Under the pieces are notes generated by a model. That model ran no database searches and was not told the DNA's origin. It saw nothing but the letters and a program-made list of their open reading frames with translations. From positions 4,647 to 68,646 of the forward strand of contig DATKPY010000014.1 in the NCBI GenBank assembly GCA_035523875.1: DNA of 64,000 nucleotides, read 5' to 3'. This DNA is from JASHUC01 sp035523875. Its GTDB lineage: Bacteria > Pseudomonadota > Gammaproteobacteria > Steroidobacterales > Steroidobacteraceae. A program made the position numbers and the translations under genes. Of the stretch, positions 1 to 9,445 are shown piece by piece. Every line of letters begins with the position of its first letter. Position 1 is the first letter of the stretch.

Positions 1-434
1 CGCGCCACCTCGCCTCGGCGACGGCGTCCCGCCCCGGGCACATCGAGTGGCTACTGGAAGCGTGCGACAGCCTGCGCGTGTATCGCTCGCGCTACGCGGC
101 GGCACCGCGCGTGGGTCCGCTCCTCGACCTGCTGATTCGCGACGCCGCCCATCCGCGGGCGCTCGCCTTTCAACGCCAGGCGATCGCGCGCGATCTCGGT
201 GCGCTCACCGCACTCGCCGGCGTCGAGGCGGAGCAGCTCACCGAGGACGTGCCCGCGTTGAGCGATGGCGAGCTGCTCGCGCTCGAGGGAGAAAGCGAAT
301 CCGCGATGGCGGCGCGCGCGGCGCTCGCCGCGCGTCTGCAGGACTTGGGCGGCGCCGCGGCCGAGCTATCCGACCGGCTGTCGATGCGCCACTTCTCCCA
401 CACCTTGCTCGACTCGCAAGTCACTGCGAGCTGA
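1..434 (+). CDS. alpha-E domain protein (DUF403), 3' part only
   Basis: This is the C-terminal part of a gene that begins left of the window; the frame is open from base 3 and ends with TGA at 434. The visible 143 residues include CDSLRVYRSRY, then PRVGPLLDLL and a helical tail ending near HFSHTLLDS. These match the C-terminus of the alpha-E (DUF403) family, whose genes usually sit beside an ATP-grasp protein and a transglutaminase-like protein. The transglutaminase gene follows after 13 bases, which supports the call. The family's biochemical role is not established. No start codon is visible. Confidence 0.85.
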   Translation, partial: RHLASATASRPGHIEWLLEACDSLRVYRSRYAAAPRVGPLLDLLIRDAAHPRALAFQRQAIARDLGALTALAGVEAEQLTEDVPALSDGELLALEGESESAMAARAALAARLQDLGGAAAELSDRLSMRHFSHTLLDSQVTAS

Positions 435-447
435 GGCAGTCACGCTC

Positions 448-1389
448 ATGCGCTATCGCGTGCGGCACACGACGCACTATCGCTACAGCGAGGAGGTGCT
501 GCATTCGCATCAGCTGCTGCATCTGGTGCCCCGGCCCGTTCCCTACCAGGAGTGCCTCGAACACGCGATCCACATCTCCCCTGGCGGCTACCGACGGCGC
601 GATGACGTCGATGCTTTCGGCAACCCGTTGAGCCGCATCGAGATCGCGCAGCGTCATCGGCGGCTCGAGGTGCGCGCCGAGATGGAGATCGAAGTTCACC
701 CGCGCCCGCCGCTCAACGCGAGCGATTCCCTCCCGTGGGAGCGGGTGGTTGCGAGCTTGAGCTACTGGGCGACCCCGCCGGCGCGCGAGAGTCTGGATGC
801 CTGCCGCTTTCGCCACGAATCTCCGTACGTTCGGGTGAAATCGCTGTTCAGCGTGTACGCCGCGGACGCCTTCACCGCCGGCCGGCCGGTGCTCGAGGCG
901 TCCTACGCGCTCATGACCAAGCTCAACCGCGAGTTCCGCTATGCCCCGGGGGAGACGACGATCGCCACGCCGCTGAGCGAGATTCTCGAGAAGCGGCGCG
1001 GAGTGTGTCAGGACTTTGCGCACCTGATGATCGCGTGTCTGCGCTCGAGAGGGCTCGCCGCGCGTTACGTGAGCGGTTACGTGCGCCGCCTGCAGCAGTC
1101 CGGCACCTGCGCCACGCACGCGTGGGTAGCGGTGTACTGCCCGCCGTTCGGGTGGGTCGAGCTCGACCCGACCAACAACGTCCGCGTGAGCACCGACCAT
1201 GTCGCCATCGCTTGGGGCCGCGACTTCGGCGATGTCTCCCCGCTGCGCGGGGTGATCCTGGGCGGCGGCTCGCACGAGCTCGCGGTCGACGTGAGCGTCG
1301 AGAGCCTCGATGGGAAGCGCGAGGCGTCCGCCAAGCTCGCGCCGGCGGAAATAACCCGGGAGAATGGCTCTCCAACCGCCGCGCATTAG
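448..1389 (+). CDS. transglutaminase-like cysteine protease family protein
   Basis: This 313-residue protein has an N-terminal bacterial transglutaminase-associated region (about residues 1-85, beginning MRYRVRHTTHYRY) and a transglutaminase-like core. The catalytic triad can be read as C187 in RRGVCQDFAH, H224 in THAWVAVY and D240 in ELDPTNN. Such proteins are thought to be peptidases or amide-bond enzymes and are usually encoded with alpha-E and ATP-grasp proteins, as here. The ATG at 448 was chosen because the N-terminal motif begins there; longer frames upstream run into the previous gene. No signal peptide is seen, so a cytoplasmic location is likely. The substrate is unknown. Confidence 0.9.
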   Translation: MRYRVRHTTHYRYSEEVLHSHQLLHLVPRPVPYQECLEHAIHISPGGYRRRDDVDAFGNPLSRIEIAQRHRRLEVRAEMEIEVHPRPPLNASDSLPWERVVASLSYWATPPARESLDACRFRHESPYVRVKSLFSVYAADAFTAGRPVLEASYALMTKLNREFRYAPGETTIATPLSEILEKRRGVCQDFAHLMIACLRSRGLAARYVSGYVRRLQQSGTCATHAWVAVYCPPFGWVELDPTNNVRVSTDHVAIAWGRDFGDVSPLRGVILGGGSHELAVDVSVESLDGKREASAKLAPAEITRENGSPTAAH

Positions 1390-1443
1390 AGGGCGGCGCG
1401 CCGGAGTGCTACATTCGCATCCCCCTTGAGCGGGAGGTTGCGT

Positions 1444-2106
1444 ATGTCCCTTCGAATTGGCGATACGGCACCGGACTTCGAGGCACAGACGACGGCCGGG
1501 CGGATCCGCTTCCACGAGTGGATCGGCGATGGCTGGGCAGTGCTCTTCTCCCATCCGAAGGACTTCACGCCGGTCTGCACGACCGAGCTCGGGTACCTTG
1601 CGCGCCTGAAGCCCGAGTTCGACCGACGCGGCACGAAGATCATCGGCCTGAGCGTCGACTCGGTCGACGACCACACGCGCTGGCTGCCCGACATCGAGGC
1701 GACACAAGGCACCAAGGTCGGCTATCCGCTCATCGCGGACCCGGAGCTGAAGATCGCGAAGCTCTACGACATGCTGCCCGCGGAGGCCTACGGGGAGGCG
1801 AAATCGCGGACTCCGGCCGACAACGCGACCGTGCGCTCGGTATTCCTGATCGGCCCGGATAAGAAGGTGAAGCTGATGCTCGTCTATCCCATGAGCGCCG
1901 GGCGGAACTTCGATGAGGTGCTGCGGGCGCTCGATGCCTTGCAGCTGAACGCCAAGCACAACGTCGCGACCCCGGCGAACTGGAAGCCGGGCGAGGAAGT
2001 CATCATCCCCACCTCGGTGAGCGATGAGCAGGCGAAGAGCCGCTTTCCAAAGGGCTGGCGGGCGCTCAGGCCGTACCTGCGCCTGACCCCCCAGCCGCGC
2101 GACTAG
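1444..2106 (+). CDS. 1-Cys peroxiredoxin (Prx6 type, AhpC/TSA family)
   Basis: This 220-residue thiol peroxidase should reduce hydrogen peroxide and organic peroxides in the cytoplasm. The peroxidatic cysteine is C45 in the family motif PKDFTPVCTTELG, with T42 in the expected place. No other cysteine occurs in the protein, which fits the 1-Cys Prx6 class and implies an external thiol reductant. The C-terminal extension (about residues 160-220, ending KGWRALRPYLR) is also Prx6-like. The ATG at 1444 is preceded by GGGAGG, and an in-frame ATG at 1426 is less likely. The gene stands alone, about 55 bases after the transglutaminase gene. Confidence 0.95.
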   Translation: MSLRIGDTAPDFEAQTTAGRIRFHEWIGDGWAVLFSHPKDFTPVCTTELGYLARLKPEFDRRGTKIIGLSVDSVDDHTRWLPDIEATQGTKVGYPLIADPELKIAKLYDMLPAEAYGEAKSRTPADNATVRSVFLIGPDKKVKLMLVYPMSAGRNFDEVLRALDALQLNAKHNVATPANWKPGEEVIIPTSVSDEQAKSRFPKGWRALRPYLRLTPQPRD

Positions 2107-2208
2107 ACCGGGCGCGCGACGCCGTTCTAAGCTCGAGCTTGGCCGTTGCTCGGGAGCGCGGCGGATCGTTGCGCGCGGGACGGTCCTCGCCTTAGGCTTG
2201 CGCTCGTC

Positions 2209-2229
2209 GCCGGCCGCTCCGCGGCCGGC
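2209..2229. terminator. GC-rich hairpin, possible terminator after peroxiredoxin
   Basis: A perfect 9-bp stem (GCCGGCCGC, loop TCC, GCGGCCGGC) lies in the gap between the peroxiredoxin gene and the MFS gene and is followed by a pyrimidine-rich stretch. There is no clean U-tract, so it may act as a weak or Rho-assisted terminator or as a leader structure of the next gene. Confidence 0.4.
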
Positions 2230-2266
2230 CTCCCCTTCCGCAGGTCCTTGATTCCGGAGTGAACTT

Positions 2267-3484
2267 GTGAGCGAGACCGCCGAGCGCCTCGCGAGGGCCG
2301 GCACGGCGGGCAAAACCGCCTTTGCCGTCCTCGCCGCGATCAGCTTCTGCCATCTGCTCAACGACATGATGCAGTCGCTGCTGCCGGCGCTGTATCCGAT
2401 GCTGAAGAGCTCCTACGCCTTGAGCTTCGGACAGATCGGCGTACTCACTTTCACCTATCAGATCACCGCGTCGCTCCTGCAGCCGCTGGTCGGCTCCTAT
2501 ACCGACCGCAAGGCGCGCCCCTATTCCCTCGCCGTCGGCATGAGCTTCACGCTGGTGGGCCTCATGCTGCTCGCCTTCGCCGCGAACTACGCGCTCCTGC
2601 TGCTCGCCGCCGCGCTCGTCGGGACCGGCTCGTCGGTCTTTCACCCGGAATCCTCGCGCGTCGCGCGCATGGCCTCCGGAGGCCAGCACGGGCTCGCGCA
2701 GTCGGTGTTCCAGGTGGGTGGCAACTTGGGCTCCTCGATCGGCCCGCTGCTCGCTGCGTTCATCGTGCTGCCGCGCGGCCAGCACAGCGTCTCGTGGTTC
2801 TCGCTCGCGGCGCTTCTCGGGATCTTCGTGCTCACGCAGGTTGGCCACTGGTACAAGAATCATGGTCTCGCGCGACTCGCGCCGCGCGGCGCGCGCGGGC
2901 AAACGCAGCAGACGCATCCGCGCAAGCGCATCCTGGGCGCCATCGCCGTGCTGCTCGCGCTCATCTTCTCGAAGTACTTCTACCTCGCGAGCCTCACCAG
3001 CTACTACACCTTCTACCTGATCGATCATTTCGGCGTCTCGGTCGAGCACGCGCAGCTGTACCTGTTCGTCTTCTTGGGCTCCGTGGCCCTCGGCACGATC
3101 GTGGGGGGTCCGCTCGGAGACCGCTTCGGGCGCAAGTACGTGATCTGGGCCTCGATCTTGGGCGTGCTGCCCTTCACGCTGGTGCTGCCGCACGTGGGTC
3201 TCCTCTGGACGGCGCTGCTCACGGTGCCCATCGGCATGATCCTCGCCTCGGCGTTCCCTGCGATCATCGTCTACGCGCAGGAGCTCCTGCCGGGACGCAC
3301 CGGCACGGTCGCGGGCCTGTTCTTCGGTTTTGCCTTCGGCATGGGCGGCGTCGGCGCCGCGGTGCTCGGGGAGCTGGCTGACCGCACGAGCATCGAGTTC
3401 GTCTATCACGTGTGTGCGTTCCTGCCGCTCCTCGGACTGCTCGCCGGGCTGCTGCCGAACGTCGAGCACCGCCAGCACGCCTGA
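2267..3484 (+). CDS. MFS exporter, fosmidomycin-resistance (Fsr) type
   Basis: This 405-residue polytopic protein looks like a complete 12-helix major facilitator. The N-terminal stretch FCHLLNDMMQSLLPALYPML and the motif SVFHPESSRVAR are typical of the Fsr family, whose best-known member exports fosmidomycin. The MFS loop motif appears after helix 2 as GSYTDRKARPY and again at mid-protein as GPLGDRFGRKY. Translation starts with GTG at 2267, preceded by GGAG nine bases upstream. It is inferred to be a drug or metabolite efflux protein; the true substrate cannot be read from sequence. The gene is followed by about 160 bases without a clear promoter. Confidence 0.9.
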   Translation: MSETAERLARAGTAGKTAFAVLAAISFCHLLNDMMQSLLPALYPMLKSSYALSFGQIGVLTFTYQITASLLQPLVGSYTDRKARPYSLAVGMSFTLVGLMLLAFAANYALLLLAAALVGTGSSVFHPESSRVARMASGGQHGLAQSVFQVGGNLGSSIGPLLAAFIVLPRGQHSVSWFSLAALLGIFVLTQVGHWYKNHGLARLAPRGARGQTQQTHPRKRILGAIAVLLALIFSKYFYLASLTSYYTFYLIDHFGVSVEHAQLYLFVFLGSVALGTIVGGPLGDRFGRKYVIWASILGVLPFTLVLPHVGLLWTALLTVPIGMILASAFPAIIVYAQELLPGRTGTVAGLFFGFAFGMGGVGAAVLGELADRTSIEFVYHVCAFLPLLGLLAGLLPNVEHRQHA

Positions 3485-3646
3485 CGATTAACGGGAATTA
3501 ATCATTTGCCCATGCTGGCTCAAGCGCGCTCTGGCTAACTTCATGGGGCTGCTGCAGCGACGACGGGCGGGTCCGTCGCCGGCGGCTTTGTTTGCGCTGC
3601 CGCCGCGTATCCTTCACCTCCGAGCTGCCCCCTTACAGGTGCGCCG

Positions 3647-5077
3647 ATCGCAACGTTTGTCCATTTCGCCGCGCGCGCGCGCCGCGCCGCCCGCCTCGTA
3701 GCGGCGGCGCTCACCGCGGCTGTCTTCGCGGGCTGCAATCTCGGACCCTATTACCACCGGCCCGCCGTGGCCGCCCCGACCGCCTGGCGCACCGAGCTCG
3801 AGCAGGTCCCGCAAAGCTGGCCGTCGGCCGAATGGTGGCGCGGCTTTCAGTCGCCCGAGCTCGCGCGGCTCATCGACCAGGCGCGCAGCGCCAACGACGA
3901 TCTCGCGGCCGCTGTCGCCCGAGTGCAGCAGGCGGAGGCCGAGGTGCGCATCAACACGGCGCCGCTTTTGCCGACGCTCGATGCCACGGCGGGTGGGACG
4001 CGGCAGAAGATGTTCCTGCCGATCGGCGGCAGCGGCGATTTGAGCTTCAACGAGTTCACCGCCGGGCTCGCGGCAAGCTACGAGCTCGACTTCTGGGGCA
4101 AGAATCTCGCCCAGCGCGCGGCCGCGATCGCCACCGCCGCGGCGAGCCGCTACGATCGTGAGACGGTCGAGCTCACCGTCATGGCCGACGTCGCCAACAC
4201 CTATTTCACGGTGCTCGCGCTGCGCGATCGCCTGCGGATTGCCCACGACAATCTCGCGAGCGCCTCGCAGACGTTGAAGGGTCTCGAGATCGATGCGAGC
4301 GTCGGGACCACGACGGCGCTCGATGTCGCACAGCAAGCGACCGTCGTCGCGACGTTGAGCGCCGCGATCCCGCCACTCGAGCAGCAGCTGCAACAGTCAG
4401 TCGATGCGCTCGCGATCCTGGTCGGGGAGACGCCGCAGCGCTTCGCTTTGCCGTCGGACACGCTCGCTACGGTCTCCCAGCCGCCGCTCCTCGCCGGGCT
4501 GCCCTCGGGACTGCTTGCGCGCCGCCCGGACGTAGCCGAGGCCGAAGCGCAGCTCGTCGCCGCGAACGCCGATATCCGTGCGGCGCGCGCCGCGTTCTTT
4601 CCCACGATCGATCTCACGGCGACGGGCGGCTACGAGAGCCTCGCTCTCGCGACGCTCGTGAGGCCCGGGAGCGAAGTGTTCTCCCTCGGGAGCGACATTA
4701 CGCAGCCGATCTTCCAAGGCGGAGCGCTGATCGGTCAGTACCGCCTGAGCAAGGCCCGCTACGCGGAGCTCCTCGCCGACTACCACAAGGCGGTTATCTC
4801 CGCCTTCGGCAACGTCGAGGATGCGCTCGTCGCGGTGCGCGAGTCCGCCGACGAGCTCAATGAGCAGCAGCTCGCCGCGGACAAGGCGCGGCACGCCTAC
4901 GAGCTCGCGCAAGCGCAGTTCCACGCGGGCGTGATCAACATCCTGACGGTGCTCAATACCGAAACGGCGGCCTTCACCGCGCAGGATGCCTATGTGCAGG
5001 TGAGGCTCGCGCACCTGCAAGCACTTGTCGGGCTTTTCAACGCGCTCGGCGGAGGATGGACGAATGAGCGCGGATGA
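3647..5077 (+). CDS. outer membrane factor lipoprotein of an RND efflux system (NodT/OprM family)
   Basis: This is the outer-membrane channel of the tripartite pump encoded downstream. The body has the duplicated OMF repeat, with PDVAEAEAQLVAANADIRAARAAFFP starting the second half, in pieces such as RRPDVAEAEA. The usual lipoprotein N-terminus is present in frame: a hydrophobic stretch followed by the lipobox FAGC (3725-3736) and then NLGPYYHRPAV. The first standard start codon in this frame is GTG 3767, which lies after the lipobox, and no ATG, GTG or TTG occurs back to the stop at 3536. An ATC at 3647, five bases after AGGTG, is the best candidate start; a sequencing indel is the alternative. 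The end overlaps the next gene by 14 bases. Confidence 0.88.
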   Translation: MATFVHFAARARRAARLVAAALTAAVFAGCNLGPYYHRPAVAAPTAWRTELEQVPQSWPSAEWWRGFQSPELARLIDQARSANDDLAAAVARVQQAEAEVRINTAPLLPTLDATAGGTRQKMFLPIGGSGDLSFNEFTAGLAASYELDFWGKNLAQRAAAIATAAASRYDRETVELTVMADVANTYFTVLALRDRLRIAHDNLASASQTLKGLEIDASVGTTTALDVAQQATVVATLSAAIPPLEQQLQQSVDALAILVGETPQRFALPSDTLATVSQPPLLAGLPSGLLARRPDVAEAEAQLVAANADIRAARAAFFPTIDLTATGGYESLALATLVRPGSEVFSLGSDITQPIFQGGALIGQYRLSKARYAELLADYHKAVISAFGNVEDALVAVRESADELNEQQLAADKARHAYELAQAQFHAGVINILTVLNTETAAFTAQDAYVQVRLAHLQALVGLFNALGGGWTNERG

Positions 5078-6290
5078 GAATGGGCCCATGCGGCGGAGTC
5101 TCCTGAGCAGGACGCGGCTGACGATGTTCGGCGCCGGCCTCGGGGTGCTCGCGCTCCTCGTCTGGACACTCTCGCCGGAGCGCTCGCGGAGCGCACCTGC
5201 GACGCGGTCCGGCCCCGAGGCGATCGCCGTCGATGCCGCGCCGGCAACCCGTAGGGACGTGCGCGTCTACCTCGACGGTCTCGGAACCGTTCAGGCGTTC
5301 TACACGGTGAAGGTCACGGCCCGCGTCGACGGCGAGCTCGAGAGGGTTGGATTCGTCGAGGGCCAGCACGTCAAGCGCGGCGACCTGCTCGCACTCATCG
5401 ACCCGCGCCCCTACCAGGCGACGCTCGATCAGGCGGTCGCGACGCGCGCCAAGGACCTTGCCCAGCTCGCCAATGCAAAGCTCGATCTCGCGCGCTACGT
5501 CATGCTCGAGCCGCAAAACCTCGCGAGCAAGCAACAGCTCGATACGCAGCGCGCGCTCGTGGCGCAGGTCCAGGCGCAGGTCGAGGCCGACGCGGCGGCG
5601 ATCGAGAGCGCGCGCACGGAGCTCAGCTACACCCGCATCACCTCGCCGATCAACGGACGCACAGGCGTGCGGCTCGTCGATCCGGGCAACATCGTGCACG
5701 CGGCGGACACCACAGGCATCGTCGTCCTCACCCAGCTGCAGCCGATCGCGGCCATCGTGACGCTTCCCGAGGAAGCGATCGACGCGGTCTCGGCTGCGAT
5801 GCAGAAGGGCCCGGTGAGCGTTACCGCGCTCTCGCGCGGAGAAAGCCAGACCGAGCTCGATCGGGGCACGATTGAGCTCATCGACAATGAGATCGACCCG
5901 ACGACCGGCACGATCCACTTGAAGGTCATCTTTCCCAACACCCGGGAGCGGCTCTGGCCCGGCGAATTCGTGAGTACGCGGGTGCTCGTGCGCACCGCAC
6001 GCAACGCGCTCACCATTCCCTCCGCTGCGCTGCAGCGCGGTCCGGACGGCCTGTACGCCTACGTGATCGGGGCGGACTCGAGGGTCGAGGCGCGTACGCT
6101 CAAGGTGGGCTACAACGATGAGCAGGTCGCGGTCATCGAGGGTGGCTTGAGCGAGGGAGAGCGCGTCGCCACGAGCAACTTCTATCGCCTGCAGCCGGGC
6201 GCGCTGGTGAGCGTCAACCGCTCCGCCCAGGCCGGGCACCCGGTCGAGTCGGCGGGCTCCGCGCCATCGAAGGGTCGGCGCGCGTCATGA
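5064..6290 (+). CDS. RND efflux periplasmic adaptor (membrane fusion protein, MdtA-like)
   Basis: This 408-residue protein has an N-terminal membrane anchor (about residues 18-35, MFGAGLGVLALLVWTL), a lipoyl/barrel-sandwich half-motif (VTARVDGELERVGFVEGQHV), an alpha-hairpin, and a second lipoyl half (TRITSPINGRTGVRLVDPG). That order is typical of HlyD/AcrA-type adaptors, and the sequence is closest in style to MdtA. It should bridge the inner-membrane RND pump and the outer-membrane channel. ATG 5064 was chosen because GGAGG lies eight bases upstream; the start lies inside the end of the OMF gene, indicating translational coupling. The end overlaps the RND gene by four bases. Confidence 0.93.
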   Translation: MSADENGPMRRSLLSRTRLTMFGAGLGVLALLVWTLSPERSRSAPATRSGPEAIAVDAAPATRRDVRVYLDGLGTVQAFYTVKVTARVDGELERVGFVEGQHVKRGDLLALIDPRPYQATLDQAVATRAKDLAQLANAKLDLARYVMLEPQNLASKQQLDTQRALVAQVQAQVEADAAAIESARTELSYTRITSPINGRTGVRLVDPGNIVHAADTTGIVVLTQLQPIAAIVTLPEEAIDAVSAAMQKGPVSVTALSRGESQTELDRGTIELIDNEIDPTTGTIHLKVIFPNTRERLWPGEFVSTRVLVRTARNALTIPSAALQRGPDGLYAYVIGADSRVEARTLKVGYNDEQVAVIEGGLSEGERVATSNFYRLQPGALVSVNRSAQAGHPVESAGSAPSKGRRAS

Positions 6291-9200
6291 GCATATCGGC
6301 CCCCTTCATCAGCCGGCCGATTGCGACATCGCTCCTGATGGCGGGGATCCTGCTCGTCGGGATCGTGGCGTTCCCGCTGCTCCCGGTCGCCCCGCTCCCG
6401 CAGGTGGATTTCCCGACCATCCAGGTGACCGCCCAGCTCCCCGGTGCCAGTCCCGACACGATGGCCACCTCGGTGGCAACGCCGCTCGAGTACCAGATCG
6501 CGGAGATCCCGGGGGTCTCGGAGCTCACCTCCTCGAGCGTGCTCGGCACCACGCAGATCGTGGTCCAATTCGACCTCGATCGGAACATCGACGCGGCCGC
6601 GCAAGACGTGCAGGCCGCGATTGACGCCGCAGCCGGGCAGCTGCCGAAGAATCTGCCCGCGCCGCCTTCATACAAGAAGGTCAATCCGGCCGACTCGCCG
6701 ATACTCATCTACGCGCTGCATTCCGACGTGCTGCCGGTCACGACCGTGAACGACTACGCGGATTCGGTGCTGGCGCAGCAGATCTCGCGCATTCCGGGCG
6801 TCGGCCAAGTCAACATCTGGGGCCAGCAGAAGCCCGCCATCCGCGTCCAGGTCGACCCGCGGAAGCTCGCCGCGCTCGGGATCGACATGGAGGATGTGGC
6901 GAACGTCATCACGCAGGCGACCGTCGATGCCCCGAAGGGCTTCGTCAACGGGAAGCTCCACGAGTACACGATCTACGACAACGATCAGCTGCTCGATGCG
7001 AAACCCTGGAACAACGTGATCGTCGCCTACCGCAACGGGGCGCCCGTGCGCATCCGCGACATCGGCGTGGCCATCGACGGGCCGGAGGACTCGCAGCGTA
7101 CCGCCTACGAGAATGGCCGGCGCGGCGCAATGATCGCGATCATGAAGCAGCCGGGCGCGAACGTGATCGCGACCGTGAAGCGAGTCGAGGAGGCGCTCCC
7201 GCAGATCATGACGGCCGTGCCGCCCGCCATCAAGCTCGACAAGCTCGTCGACCGGACCCTCACGATCAAGGCCTCGGTCGATGACGTCGAGTTCACATTG
7301 ATGATCACGGTCGCGCTCGTGATGCTCGTGATCTTCCTCTTTCTGCGCAACGTCTGGGCGACGGTGATCCCCGGCCTCACGGTGCCGCTTGCGCTCTTCG
7401 GCACGTGCGCGGCGATGTATGCCCTGCACTTCAGCCTCGACAATCTCTCGCTCATGGCGCTCACCATTGCCGTGGGCTTCGTCGTGGACGATGCGATCGT
7501 GATGCTCGAGAACTGCTACCGGCACGTCGAGGCCGGTATGCCGGCCCGCGAGGCCGCGCTCCAAGGAGCAGGCGAGATCGGGTTCACCATCCTCTCGATC
7601 AGCCTCTCGCTCATCGCGGTATTCATCCCGCTGCTGCTGATGGGCGGAATCGTCGGGCGGCTCTTCCACGAGTTCGCGATCACCGTCACCGCGACGATCG
7701 TGGTCTCCGCGTTCGTCTCGCTCACGCTCTCGCCGACCATGTGCGCGCTCTATCTGCGCAACGAGAAGACGGCGACGCATGGCCGCGCGTACCGCGCGAT
7801 CGAGCGGGCGTTCGAGCGCTCGCGCGAGCTCTATGCGAACGGGCTCGACTTCGTGCTCCGTCATCAGGGCGCCACGCTCGCCGTGTTTCTCGCCACCGTG
7901 GCGCTCTCCGTCGCGCTCTACGTGGTCGAGCCGAAAGGGTTCTTTCCGCAGGAGGATACCGGACTGTTGAACGGTGTCTCCGATGCCCCCGAGGACGTGT
8001 CCTTCGGCCAGATGGACGGCCTCGAGCGGCGCCTCGGTCAGGTGATCACCGCCGATCCGGCGGTCTCCGGCTGGGTGGTCGCATTCGGCGGCGGATCGCG
8101 TCCGGTGAACAACGGCTTCGGCATGATCGCCCTGAAGCCGCACAGCGAGCGCCATGCAACGGCCGATCAGGTCATCCGGCGCCTGCGCGCGAAGTTCGCC
8201 CGAATCCCCGGCGGCACGCTCTTCCTGCAAGTGGTGCAGGACGTGAGCATGGGCGGTCACGCGACCCGCACCCAGTATCAGTACACCCTCACCGACCCGA
8301 ACATCGACGAGCTCAATGCCTGGGGTCCGCGCGTGCTCGCGGCACTGCAGAAGCTTCCCGAGCTGAGCGACGTGGCCTCCGATCAGCAAGACACCAGCAC
8401 CAAGCTCGCGGTCGTGATCGACCGCGACGAGGCCGCCCGCTTCGGCATCCAGCCCTCGCTCATCGATCAGGAGCTCTACGATGCCTTCGGGCAGCGGGAG
8501 GTCACGCAGTACTTCACGCAGCTCAACGCCTACCACGTCGTGCTCGAGATCAGCCCCTCGCTCCAGGGCGACCCGAACACGCTCAACATGATCTACGTGC
8601 GTGCGCCCACAACGGGCCAGATGGTGCCACTCTCGCAGCTCGTGCGCTTCGATACCCGGCACACCGCGGCTCTCTCGATCAACCACGAGAGCCAGTTCCC
8701 CGCGGTGACGCTCTCCTTCAATCTCGCCCCTCGCGTAGCCCTCGGCCAGGCGGTCGATGCGATCTCGCGAACCACCGCCACGCTGCACCTCCCGGCGGGA
8801 CTCACCGGCAGCTTCCAGGGGACCGCGCAGGCGTTCCAGGATTCCCTGCGCAGCGAGCCCTACCTGATCCTCGCGGCGATCGTGGTCGTCTACATCATTC
8901 TCGGGATGCTCTACGAGAGCTACATCCACCCCCTCACGATCCTCTCGACGCTGCCCTCGGCGGGCGTCGGGGCGCTGCTCATGCTGCTCGCCTTCCACAT
9001 CGATTTCACCGTGATCGCGCTCATCGGCGTCATTCTTCTCATCGGCATCGTGAAGAAGAACGGCATCATGATGGTCGACTTTGCGCTTCAGGCCGAGCGC
9101 GAGGAGGGTTTATCGCCCGAGGCGTCCATCCGCAAAGCGTGCCTGCTGCGCTTCCGTCCGATCATGATGACGACGATGGCCGCGCTCCTCGGCGCACTGC

Positions 9201-9445
9201 CGCTCGCACTCGGGACGGGCACGGGCTCGGAGATCCGCCAGCCGCTCGGTTACACGATGGTGGGCGGGCTCCTCTTGAGCCAGACCCTCACGCTCTTCAC
9301 CACACCGGTCGTCTACCTCTATCTCGATCGTCTCAACAGCTGGCTCACGGGGCACCGCAGGCGAGCGGCGATCGAGCTGCCGCTGCCCGCCGCGGTGGTA
9401 CCCGGCGAGTCGGCCGCGAGCTGGGGAGAGCGCGCGCGGTCATGA
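6287..9445 (+). CDS. RND efflux pump, HAE1 family (MdtB/MdtC-like)
   Basis: This 1052-residue inner-membrane pump is the full length expected for a proton-driven RND transporter. It begins with FISRPIATSLLM and PLPQVDFPTIQV, which are typical of MdtB/MdtC. The transmembrane-4 proton relay pair appears as GFVVDDAIVMLEN, and large periplasmic loops follow helices 1 and 7. Only one pump subunit is encoded, so it would work as a homotrimer, unlike the MdtBC heteromer of E. coli. The gene sits between adaptor and regulator with ATGA-type overlaps at both ends, so the five genes from 3647 to 11612 probably share transcription. Substrates are not predictable from sequence. Confidence 0.95.
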   Translation: MSISAPFISRPIATSLLMAGILLVGIVAFPLLPVAPLPQVDFPTIQVTAQLPGASPDTMATSVATPLEYQIAEIPGVSELTSSSVLGTTQIVVQFDLDRNIDAAAQDVQAAIDAAAGQLPKNLPAPPSYKKVNPADSPILIYALHSDVLPVTTVNDYADSVLAQQISRIPGVGQVNIWGQQKPAIRVQVDPRKLAALGIDMEDVANVITQATVDAPKGFVNGKLHEYTIYDNDQLLDAKPWNNVIVAYRNGAPVRIRDIGVAIDGPEDSQRTAYENGRRGAMIAIMKQPGANVIATVKRVEEALPQIMTAVPPAIKLDKLVDRTLTIKASVDDVEFTLMITVALVMLVIFLFLRNVWATVIPGLTVPLALFGTCAAMYALHFSLDNLSLMALTIAVGFVVDDAIVMLENCYRHVEAGMPAREAALQGAGEIGFTILSISLSLIAVFIPLLLMGGIVGRLFHEFAITVTATIVVSAFVSLTLSPTMCALYLRNEKTATHGRAYRAIERAFERSRELYANGLDFVLRHQGATLAVFLATVALSVALYVVEPKGFFPQEDTGLLNGVSDAPEDVSFGQMDGLERRLGQVITADPAVSGWVVAFGGGSRPVNNGFGMIALKPHSERHATADQVIRRLRAKFARIPGGTLFLQVVQDVSMGGHATRTQYQYTLTDPNIDELNAWGPRVLAALQKLPELSDVASDQQDTSTKLAVVIDRDEAARFGIQPSLIDQELYDAFGQREVTQYFTQLNAYHVVLEISPSLQGDPNTLNMIYVRAPTTGQMVPLSQLVRFDTRHTAALSINHESQFPAVTLSFNLAPRVALGQAVDAISRTTATLHLPAGLTGSFQGTAQAFQDSLRSEPYLILAAIVVVYIILGMLYESYIHPLTILSTLPSAGVGALLMLLAFHIDFTVIALIGVILLIGIVKKNGIMMVDFALQAEREEGLSPEASIRKACLLRFRPIMMTTMAALLGALPLALGTGTGSEIRQPLGYTMVGGLLLSQTLTLFTTPVVYLYLDRLNSWLTGHRRRAAIELPLPAAVVPGESAASWGERARS

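Noticed and set aside
421..2367. Long minus-strand open frame opposite the transglutaminase and peroxiredoxin genes
   Set aside because: High GC keeps antisense frames open; composition is arginine/histidine-rich and no family motif appears, while the plus-strand genes are clear.
6668..8998. 776-codon minus-strand open frame opposite the RND pump
   Set aside because: It mirrors the pump's codons; the pump reading is unmistakable and the antisense product has no recognisable domain.
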